A stretch of DNA of 9,825 nucleotides from Syntrophomonadaceae bacterium (GTDB lineage Bacteria; Bacillota; Dethiobacteria; DTU022), in NCBI GenBank assembly GCA_007130585.1, contig SLSE01000083.1, positions 1 to 9,825 on the forward strand, in the 5' to 3' direction. The translations under genes were made by a program, and so were the position numbers. Every line of letters starts with the position of its first letter. Within the stretch, counting starts at the first letter, position 1. This document shows positions 1-6,095 of this stretch, piece after piece. The notes beneath the pieces are model-generated. The model did no database searches, was not told the DNA's origin, and worked only from the letters and a program-made list of their open reading frames with translations.

Positions 1-227
1 ATCGGGGCAGAAAATGATTCTTTCAGCTTACCGTTCGCCCCGATATGATCAACATGCCCGTGCGTATTGATAATGTATTTAACCCTGAGCTGCAATTCCT
101 TCACGGCTTCGGCGATTCTTTTGCCCTCCGCTCCGGGATCGATAACGGCCGCTTCCCCGGTTTCAGGGCAGGATACAATGTAACAGTTTGTAGCAAACAT
201 GCTTACGGTGATTGTTTTAATCTCCAA
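1..227 (-). CDS. MBL-fold metal-dependent hydrolase, glyoxalase-II-like (3' part outside window)
   Basis: This is the N-terminal 75 codons of a metallo-beta-lactamase-fold hydrolase; the rest lies beyond the left edge. The visible protein begins MEIKTITVSMFATNCYIV, the usual opening beta strand of hydroxyacylglutathione-hydrolase-like proteins. It has the early Asp (D30 in AVIDPG) and the metal-binding signature THGHVDH at residues 55-61, followed by IGAN. The family binds two metal ions (often zinc or iron) and hydrolyses thioesters or related substrates in the cytoplasm; the substrate here cannot be told. I chose the TTG at 227 because it gives the full first strand and has an AGGAAGG ribosome site nine bases upstream. 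The first in-frame ATG (200) would remove that strand, and an upstream ATG near 261 is out of frame. It follows the metalloenzyme gene after 64 bases, same strand, so it is probably the next gene of the operon. Family is clear; exact function is not. Confidence 0.85.
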   Translation of the reverse strand, partial: MEIKTITVSMFATNCYIVSCPETGEAAVIDPGAEGKRIAEAVKELQLRVKYIINTHGHVDHIGANGKLKESFSAP

Positions 228-236
228 GCGGCTCTT

Positions 237-243
237 CCTTCCT
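237..243 (-). promoter_or_regulatory. Ribosome binding site deciding a TTG start
   Basis: AGGAAGG on the minus strand lies nine bases before the TTG at 227. It is the only good Shine-Dalgarno match near the 5' end of the MBL-fold gene, so it supports the TTG start over the downstream ATG at 200. Confidence 0.6.
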
Positions 244-246
244 GCA

Positions 247-281
247 GTCCGGGCCGGACATGAATAAAGGCCGGGCCGGAA
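247..281. repeat. Two copies of a GC-rich near-palindrome in an intergenic gap
   Basis: The gap between the metalloenzyme gene and the MBL-fold gene holds two copies of CCGGGCCGGA, at 249-258 and 271-280. The copy at 247-259 extends to GTCCGG-G-CCGGAC, a perfect 6-1-6 inverted repeat. Between them is the AT-rich TGAATAAA. The two copies could also pair with each other around one central mismatch. No T-run follows on the minus strand, so this is not a standard terminator. It could be an operator, an RNA structure or chance in a GC-rich gap. Confidence 0.4.
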
Positions 282-291
282 TTGAGGTATT

Positions 292-1209
292 TTACTTGTG
301 AGACAGGGCTTTAAATATTGCAGGCAAAAGGTCTGTTAAATCTTTCAGGCCGGTTTCCATCTGGCGGCGCAGTCCGGCATCCCCGGCCAGCAGGGCGGGA
401 ACAGGGTTGCAGGTATGGCCTCCAACGGATAAATCTTCCAGGTTTCCGTGGTCGCTGGAGACCAGAAGCAGTGTTTCTTTTGGATTGATGCCGCCGGCCA
501 GGGCGCTGATGAAACGATCCAGTACCGTAATTACCCTGGCAGCTTCAGCTCTGTCGGCCATGTGACCGGCCAGGTCACTGAGAAAATATTCGAACAGGCA
601 GAAATCAAATTTTTTGCTGATCTCGAGAAGCCTGCCGGCCCCCTCTTCCGGTGTTATCCGGGGAACATTAAATTTCATCCGCTTCAAAATATCATTGGTT
701 ATATCCATATAAAGGGCCCGGCCTGCTTTAATATCGTTCAGCCCATAAAACGGCAGGCTTCCGTAATAAGTAACCAGCGTAGAACATGAATAGCGGTTGC
801 CCGGAAGGCCGCGACGCAGCATCTGGAAAAATTGCGGCCGGTAAGCATTGGCAAAGTTTACCCGGCAACCCTTTTTCCTTAACTGGCGGAACAGGCCTTT
901 TGCCGCCAGCAAGCGACGCAGTTTTGTCTCGGGATAGCCGTTTAAGTGACGGCCTAAATAAACCGGGGCATTAAAACCGGTAAAGATGGAAGCCTGGCCT
1001 GTTGCACTTTGCGGCAGCCCTGGAACGCCAAGTGTTGCATCCAATCCCAAAAGCGAGGCCGCCGGGCCAAAGTGACCCGCCGAATCCATGGTCAGGCGTT
1101 TCCCATCGAGAATTTTTGACAGCCCGGGTGTAGCGGTACTTACAAAAGGGTTTTCCGGCTGATCTTTGCCTAACCCTATCCCGTCAACAAATATGAAAAG
1201 CAGACGCAA
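292..1209 (-). CDS. Phosphoglycerate-mutase-like metalloenzyme (alkaline phosphatase superfamily)
   Basis: A 305-residue cytoplasmic protein of the alkaline phosphatase / cofactor-independent phosphoglycerate mutase superfamily, enzymes with two metal ions that hydrolyse or transfer phosphate. Visible ligands: D9 in FVDGIGLG; the likely nucleophile region PQSATGQ (residues 66-72, probably T70); D212 and H216 in SDLAGH; D253 and H254 in SSDHGN; and H265 in GGHTCNPVP. It is much shorter than true iPGM (about 510 residues) and lacks that enzyme's inserted transferase domain, so a glycolytic mutase role is unlikely. A phosphatase or sugar-phosphate enzyme is possible, and the substrate is unknown. 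The start is TTG at 1209, with GGAGG (1221-1217) seven bases upstream. No signal peptide is present. It lies 15 bases after htrA, so the two are almost certainly cotranscribed. Superfamily is secure from the motifs; specific function is open. Confidence 0.85.
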   Translation of the reverse strand: MRLLFIFVDGIGLGKDQPENPFVSTATPGLSKILDGKRLTMDSAGHFGPAASLLGLDATLGVPGLPQSATGQASIFTGFNAPVYLGRHLNGYPETKLRRLLAAKGLFRQLRKKGCRVNFANAYRPQFFQMLRRGLPGNRYSCSTLVTYYGSLPFYGLNDIKAGRALYMDITNDILKRMKFNVPRITPEEGAGRLLEISKKFDFCLFEYFLSDLAGHMADRAEAARVITVLDRFISALAGGINPKETLLLVSSDHGNLEDLSVGGHTCNPVPALLAGDAGLRRQMETGLKDLTDLLPAIFKALSHK

Positions 1210-1224
1210 GATCCCGCCTCCGTC

Positions 1225-2436
1225 TTATTGATCCGGATCCTCTTCGGGCTCTTCAAATCCGGGAACTTCCGGCATTTCTTCATCGGGTTCCCACTCCAGG
1301 CCCCACTCTTCAGGACGTTCCCCCAGGGTAACCTCTACAGTTTCTCTCTGTCCATCACGGAAATAAGTAACTGTTATGGTATCATCGGGGTAGTAATCCA
1401 GGAGGCGATCGAAAAGCTGCGCCAGGTACTGAATCTCCCGGTCGTCCATGGCAACAATAACATCGCCGGCCTGTAGCCCTACTTCTTCAGCAGGACTGTC
1501 CGGGGCTATTTCAACAATTAAAACGCCGTTGTCCGGTTCTTCACCGCTGTAAAGCGGCCAATCATCAATAATCACCCCGAGGTGCGGCCTGATTACCCTG
1601 CCATGCTCACGCAGGTCTTCGGCCACCCTGGCCACTGTATTACTGGGAATAGCCAGGCCGATTCCTTCAACTCCCATCAGGGATATTTTTGCCGTGTTTA
1701 TGCCGATAATTTCTCCTTCCAGGTTTACAAGCGGCCCCCCGCTGTTACCGGGATTGACCAGGGCATCGGTCTGGACAAAAGAGTAGGCGAAATTACTTCC
1801 GGGAAACCTGACCTGTCTTTCCAGGGCACTGACAATACCGGCAGTAACAGTCTGCTGAAAATATCCAAGCGGATTGCCGATAGCCGCCACTGTTTCTCCA
1901 ACTCTTAACTGATCGGAATCGCCCAGGGGCATGGCCGTAAGACCTGTTTCATCGATCTTTAGCAGGGCCAGGTCAGTCAAGATATCTTCCCCGACCAGCT
2001 CGGCGTCATAACGCCCCTGATCGGGCAGGAGAACCGATATGTTGTCCGCATTTTCAATTACGTGATGGTTTGTAATTATGTAGCCGTCAGGAGAAATTAT
2101 AACACCCGATCCCGACTCGGCGGGCCGCAGGGTCTGCCCTCCAAATTGGTCGACCAGAACTTCTCTGCCGACCCCGACAACTGCCGGCATGATATCCTCA
2201 ACTACCTCAATGAGGCAAGGCCCCGCAGCAGGAACCTCCCCGGGAGCGGCCTCTTCTTCCGGTTGGTCGTTTGCCACTTCAAGCGGAGGCTCGACTGCTT
2301 CCGGGGCCAGGAAAAACATAAACAGCCCGTAGACCAGGACAGCCCCAAGGAGCAACCCCAGGATGCCAAACGATATGTAACCAATGTATGACCAGAAACC
2401 TTTGCGGTTTCCACTTGTGTAATGGTAGTGTTCCAC
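1225..2436 (-). CDS. htrA: HtrA/DegP-type membrane-anchored serine protease
   Basis: A 403-residue S1C-family protease and chaperone that degrades misfolded proteins on the outer side of the membrane. Order of parts: a short cytoplasmic N-terminus; one membrane segment at about residues 17-43; an acidic, proline-rich linker (about 45-72); a trypsin-like domain (about 75-275) with catalytic H125 (TNHHV), D155 (LTDLALL) and S232 (GNSGGP); one PDZ domain (about 283-372); and an acidic tail (about 375-403). Length and architecture match HtrC/YycK, which lies at the end of the walRK operon in Bacillus, so this is probably its counterpart. The start is GTG at 2436, with AAGGAGGA and a nine-base spacing. 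An 80-base gap separates it from murA upstream and may hold its own promoter. The acidic tail is unusual. Function is confident; the exact paralogue name is less so. Confidence 0.95.
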   Translation of the reverse strand: MEHYHYTSGNRKGFWSYIGYISFGILGLLLGAVLVYGLFMFFLAPEAVEPPLEVANDQPEEEAAPGEVPAAGPCLIEVVEDIMPAVVGVGREVLVDQFGGQTLRPAESGSGVIISPDGYIITNHHVIENADNISVLLPDQGRYDAELVGEDILTDLALLKIDETGLTAMPLGDSDQLRVGETVAAIGNPLGYFQQTVTAGIVSALERQVRFPGSNFAYSFVQTDALVNPGNSGGPLVNLEGEIIGINTAKISLMGVEGIGLAIPSNTVARVAEDLREHGRVIRPHLGVIIDDWPLYSGEEPDNGVLIVEIAPDSPAEEVGLQAGDVIVAMDDREIQYLAQLFDRLLDYYPDDTITVTYFRDGQRETVEVTLGERPEEWGLEWEPDEEMPEVPGFEEPEEDPDQ

Positions 2437-2459
2437 CTAAAATATCCTCCTTCTGATTC

Positions 2460-2488
2460 AGTTTAATGCATCCCCGTCCTGCCGTAAA
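2460..2488 (-). promoter_or_regulatory. Weak candidate sigma-A promoter before htrA, with an inverted repeat
   Basis: On the minus strand, TTTACG (2488-2483) and TAAACT (2465-2460) are separated by 17 bases, each matching four of six consensus positions. A perfect 5-3-5 inverted repeat, CCGTA-N3-TACGG (2494-2482), overlaps the putative -35 box. Transcription would start near 2453, leaving a leader of only about 17 bases. Both boxes are weak, so this could be chance; htrA may simply be read through from murA. Confidence 0.22.
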
Positions 2489-2516
2489 GTACGGTCCCAG
2501 GAACCGGGGGGCACCG

Positions 2517-3806
2517 TCAGTCGGCGCCGCCTGCCTGCCGGCTGTAATCTTCATCGGCAGTGCGGTAAATATTTGCCCCAAGGGCGGTCAGCTTTTCTTC
2601 CAGGTGATCGTAACCCCGGTCAATATGCTCCACCGCACTAACATGGCTTTCACCGTCCGCCGTGAGGGCGGCAATGATCAGAGCCGCCCCGGAGCGCAGG
2701 TCCGAAGCCGTAACGGGTGCGCCGGTCAGGAGAACGCCACCTTCTACCAGGGCGGTGCGTCCTTCAACCTTAATTCGGGCTCCCATTCTCTTTAATTCTT
2801 CCACATGGTTGTAGCGTCCGTCAAATACATTCTCCGTAATTACGCTTAACCCGGGGGCAGCAGTCAGCAAAACCATCCCGGGAGGCTGCAGGTCAGTCGG
2901 AAACCCGGGATAGGGAAATGTTTTCAGATCCGAGGCCTTAAGCGGCCCGGTTCCGTCAACAGTAATCGTTTCCGGTTCAACTTCAACAGCGGCTCCGGTT
3001 TCCCTTATTTTTGCGGTTATGGCTTCAAGGTGCTTTGGAATAACATCTTCCACCACAACCCGCCCCCGTGTGGCGGCAGCGGCCATCATGTATGTGCCGG
3101 CTTCAATCCGGTCGGGTATAACTGCATGTGTGGCGCCCTTAAAACGCTTAACGCCGTCGATCCTGATTACGTCGGTCCCCGCCCCCCTGATGGATGCTCC
3201 CATTGCATTCAGGAAGTTGGCCACATCAACTATCTCCGGCTCTTTGGCAACATTTTCCAAAACCGTCCTGCCCTCTGCGGCGGAAGCGGCCAGCATCAGG
3301 TTAATAGTCGCGCCGATGCTGACAACATCAAAGTATATCCGGGCTCCGGTTAATTTCGCTGCCGAAAGTTTGATCATGCCGTGCTCAATGTTGATCTCCG
3401 CACCCAGGGCGGTAAAACCCTTCAGGTGCTGGTCTATCGGTCGGGGTCCGAGATCGCAGCCGCCGGGAATGGGGACCTCCGCCTGTCCAAAACGGCCCAG
3501 CAGGCTGCCCATGAAATAATATGAGGCCCGCATTTTTTTAACAAGTTCATAACAGGGGGCAATTTTTGAAAGGTTACCGGGAGTAAGTTCGAGGGTATCC
3601 CTACCCCGCCTGCGTATGGACATTCCAAGGTTTTCCAGTATACCGATCATGGTGCGAACATCCGTGATATCCGGCAGGTTCTCAAGGCAGGCGGTTTCTG
3701 AAGTCATTACCGCTGCCGGAAGCAAAGCCACGGCCGAATTCTTAGAGCCGCTTATCTTAACCCTGCCGGACAGGGTCGTCTTCCCCTTAACAATTAATTT
3801 TTCCAT
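2517..3806 (-). CDS. murA: UDP-N-acetylglucosamine 1-carboxyvinyltransferase
   Basis: MurA transfers the enolpyruvyl group of phosphoenolpyruvate to UDP-GlcNAc, the first committed step of peptidoglycan synthesis, in the cytoplasm. The 429-residue length is normal for the family (about 420). Visible hallmarks are the N-terminal SGSKNSAVALLPA with the substrate-binding Lys, the flexible-loop sequence PIPGGCDLGPRPID with the catalytic Cys at 117 (the fosfomycin target), the FPTD motif in the second half, and RGYDHLEEKL near the C-terminus. C117 is kept, so the enzyme should be fosfomycin-sensitive rather than a Cys-to-Asp type. The start is ATG at 3806, with AGGAGG five bases upstream. It lies 58 bases after yycI and 80 before htrA, same strand. 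Many Firmicutes carry two MurA paralogues; which one this is cannot be told here. Assignment of activity is very secure. Confidence 0.97.
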   Translation of the reverse strand: MEKLIVKGKTTLSGRVKISGSKNSAVALLPAAVMTSETACLENLPDITDVRTMIGILENLGMSIRRRGRDTLELTPGNLSKIAPCYELVKKMRASYYFMGSLLGRFGQAEVPIPGGCDLGPRPIDQHLKGFTALGAEINIEHGMIKLSAAKLTGARIYFDVVSIGATINLMLAASAAEGRTVLENVAKEPEIVDVANFLNAMGASIRGAGTDVIRIDGVKRFKGATHAVIPDRIEAGTYMMAAAATRGRVVVEDVIPKHLEAITAKIRETGAAVEVEPETITVDGTGPLKASDLKTFPYPGFPTDLQPPGMVLLTAAPGLSVITENVFDGRYNHVEELKRMGARIKVEGRTALVEGGVLLTGAPVTASDLRSGAALIIAALTADGESHVSAVEHIDRGYDHLEEKLTALGANIYRTADEDYSRQAGGAD

Positions 3807-3864
3807 GATGACCTCCTGTTGTTAAATCAGAGCTGCGGAATACCCGCTATATATATCCTTCATA

Positions 3865-4752
3865 TTACGGTAATTGCTCCGGGATAACCGAATCCTGTTC
3901 AATGTTGCCGGTAAATGCATTTATGTAATAATGCTCTTTTCCATCAAGTACTATCCGCCACACCGGGGGCATTTCCCACTTCTCGGCGTCGTATTCACCG
4001 CTGAAGTAGCCCAGGTCTAAAGCTGTAATATCCCGCGGCGAAGAGCTCGGCCCCAGTTCATCAACCAGCTTAGCAAGCGCCTCAGTTGCCGGGGTTACTT
4101 CAATTTCCCTGGATGTAACCCTTTCAACCGGCTGCAACCAGTAGATCTGAACCGTCGAAACACGGTCAGATTCTATGGTGACCGCCAGCTGGCTGGCATA
4201 TATTGGCTTGTCTTCATATGCTTGGTAATAATGCAGGGTCAAATATCCGGCATCACTCTTTTCCATGTAGTCGTAGACAATTCCTTCCGGTATCAGCCCG
4301 GCGTCATTGAGAAATTCTTCCACGTGTTCTCTTATTTGCTGCTCTTCGAGCCCCGCGGTTCCCTCAACCAGCAGCACTCCGGGCTCGTAAATTACCCTGA
4401 TCAGCCCACTGGTATATACAAGAGAAGTCTCTTCGTCCGTCCGGTAAGCGGTTGTACCGTCAGATTCCACAACCCGGGCCCCTTTTTTTATAAAGCTCTG
4501 CAGGATCTCCCCCTGCAGGTTCCGATCGGGGGTCACTGATAAAAAATCGCTTACCCGGGCCGAACGATCTATCGTTGTCCGTAAGAAAAAGTTGTTTTCA
4601 TTGAGCATGGTTTCTGTTATGGATAATTCTTCCGCCGTTACAGCAACCCTGGTCAACCGCCCCACGTCCGGCCAGAACAGGTGGTAACCCAGGAAAAGGT
4701 TTAAACCGGCAAAAGCAATTATTAAAATCGATTTGGCTCTCCCAAGGTTCAC
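3865..4752 (-). CDS. yycI: WalK-regulating membrane protein YycI (WalI)
   Basis: A 295-residue protein with one N-terminal membrane segment (about residues 7-27) and a large extracytoplasmic part, as in YycI of Bacillus (about 280). In Bacillus, YycI and YycH bind the WalK sensor through their membrane helices and restrain its activity. The N-terminus MNLGRAKSILIIAF resembles the family's opening, and the C-terminal half has the YycH/YycI-type motifs YEDKPIYA and VWRIVLDG. The start is GTG at 4752, overlapping the yycH stop as GTGA; GGTGAGGAG sits eight bases upstream. The overlap and gene order (walR, walK, yycH, yycI) support the call as much as sequence does, because this family diverges fast. 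The stop is followed by a 58-base AT-rich gap before murA. Confidence 0.85.
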   Translation of the reverse strand: MNLGRAKSILIIAFAGLNLFLGYHLFWPDVGRLTRVAVTAEELSITETMLNENNFFLRTTIDRSARVSDFLSVTPDRNLQGEILQSFIKKGARVVESDGTTAYRTDEETSLVYTSGLIRVIYEPGVLLVEGTAGLEEQQIREHVEEFLNDAGLIPEGIVYDYMEKSDAGYLTLHYYQAYEDKPIYASQLAVTIESDRVSTVQIYWLQPVERVTSREIEVTPATEALAKLVDELGPSSSPRDITALDLGYFSGEYDAEKWEMPPVWRIVLDGKEHYYINAFTGNIEQDSVIPEQLP

Positions 4753-6095
4753 AGCAAATACTCCTCACCGGCAGGCTCCAGCTGCATCGCACAAAGTATT
4801 ACGGTAGTTCCGTTAATCTTAATCCGCCATATCGGTTTGCCCCGGTAGTTATTAGAGGCATCAATAATGGCATAGCCAAGGCTCATCTCTTCCAGGCGCA
4901 TTACCCTGCCGCTTTCGCCTTCCTGTTCCCTGAACAGGGCAACAGCTTCCTCAAGAGCATCATTCCATGCGGCGGCAGGTTCCCTTCCATTCTCTTCTAT
5001 GATAACATTTTCCGGCGTAAATATGGAGCGGGCATAGTGAATAAGACCATTATCGTTAAAGAGAGCCCTGGTCGGCTGCACGGCAAAAATCGGGAAGCCG
5101 TCATAGTACGCCATCCACCGTACATTGTAGTAAGCTGTCCTACCCCATCTTGAAAGGCTGATTTCTTCCAGGCGGAGGTTTTCCGGCCAGCCGCCGTGGT
5201 TGCTGATAAAATTGCTGCTGACAGTTAGAGCTTCAGGGTAAGAGGCTGTAGCCTGCCCCTCTTCTTTCTGCGGCGATGAATATTCGAGCCCGGTGTTCTT
5301 CAGGCGCAGCCCCTTGTCGCCGTCAGTGTAAATCAGGCCTCCGTCCTTTTCTTCAATAATTCTGGCCATATTATAATCAACAAAGAATGTTTTCAGGATC
5401 ATATCGCGATCCATAGATTCCGGTTTCAGGATCAGTTCATTCATATATACGGGAACCTCAGGAACATAAATTGGACCCGTCACCTCCAGCTCCATTTCGG
5501 TTTGCAGGGCAATCAGTTCCGGGGTCAGCCTGGAACGAAGAATCTTTCCTTCAAGAGGGATCTCTTCAAGCATATCTGCGAAGAGTTCCGTTTTACCCGG
5601 TGATAAAAGCAGCCTGATTTTATTGTCGCTGCCGAGTTCGGATAAAACCAGCCACTTCTGGTCTCCGGCAGAGAACAGTTCTATCTTCTCGATTTCAGTG
5701 TAGGGGGCATCTGAAAACCAGGGCAGGCCATCACCGGCCGGTATTGCCGGCTGGAGGTGATAAGTCAGCAGCTTTCCAGAGTCCTCCGGCGGCATCTCTT
5801 CTCCCACGGTCGTATCGATGCTTATATTCTGCAGGGTTTGAGACAAAGCTTCCCACAAATCATCATAACCCGGCTCTCCTTTTCTCAGGAGGTAAAAAGC
5901 TTCCCCGGCACTAATCGCAACCTGGCTCGGGGTGAGCGTATTTTCAAGAGGCCGGGGCTCTTCAACCAGGATTCTTTCATAAACATCTTCCACTACAAGC
6001 TGGGCCGGCATGGTACCGTACCACAACTGGTAAGTCAGGAAAAGGCTCATGCCGATCAGAAAGACCAGCAGCACGCTTTTTACTTTTTCGATCAT
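4749..6095 (-). CDS. yycH: WalK-regulating membrane protein YycH (WalH)
   Basis: A 448-residue protein with one N-terminal membrane helix (about residues 7-26, SVLLVFLIGMSLFLTYQLW) and a large domain outside the membrane; Bacillus YycH is about 455. With YycI it forms the regulatory complex that tunes WalK activity. The C-terminal third carries YYDGFPIFAVQ and IWRIKINGT, which resemble segments of the neighbouring YycI. The ATG at 6095 overlaps the walK stop as ATGA, and GGGGAGG lies ten bases upstream inside the walK end, so translation is likely coupled. No catalytic motif is seen, as expected for this family. Identification rests on topology, length, position right after walK and pairing with yycI. 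Confidence 0.87.
   Translation of the reverse strand: MIEKVKSVLLVFLIGMSLFLTYQLWYGTMPAQLVVEDVYERILVEEPRPLENTLTPSQVAISAGEAFYLLRKGEPGYDDLWEALSQTLQNISIDTTVGEEMPPEDSGKLLTYHLQPAIPAGDGLPWFSDAPYTEIEKIELFSAGDQKWLVLSELGSDNKIRLLLSPGKTELFADMLEEIPLEGKILRSRLTPELIALQTEMELEVTGPIYVPEVPVYMNELILKPESMDRDMILKTFFVDYNMARIIEEKDGGLIYTDGDKGLRLKNTGLEYSSPQKEEGQATASYPEALTVSSNFISNHGGWPENLRLEEISLSRWGRTAYYNVRWMAYYDGFPIFAVQPTRALFNDNGLIHYARSIFTPENVIIEENGREPAAAWNDALEEAVALFREQEGESGRVMRLEEMSLGYAIIDASNNYRGKPIWRIKINGTTVILCAMQLEPAGEEYLL

Noticed and set aside
179..194. TGTAAC-N4-TGTAGC resembling a WalR box
   Set aside because: The spacing is four, not five, the second half mismatches, and it lies inside the MBL-fold coding region.
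1..227. The MBL-fold gene as walJ (yycJ) of the walRK operon
   Set aside because: WalJ is also MBL-fold, but its N-terminus has a SGSTGN-type opening. This protein opens like glyoxalase II (ATNCYIV, then THGHVDH), so it belongs to another branch.
292..1209. Annotation of the metalloenzyme as glycolytic phosphoglycerate mutase (gpmI)
   Set aside because: It is about 200 residues shorter than gpmI and lacks the middle transferase domain and the NSEVGH-type nucleophile motif.
3019..3519. A 166-codon plus-strand open frame opposite murA, and other plus-strand frames of 60-170 codons
   Set aside because: They lie fully inside well-supported minus-strand genes, lack family motifs and good ribosome sites, and read as antisense shadows.
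3862..3876. ATTAC-C-GTAAT inverted repeat and TATATATA tract near the yycI stop as promoter or terminator for murA
   Set aside because: The stem is short with a one-base centre, no T-run follows, and no -35 box of quality is found at 16-18 bases from the AT tract.
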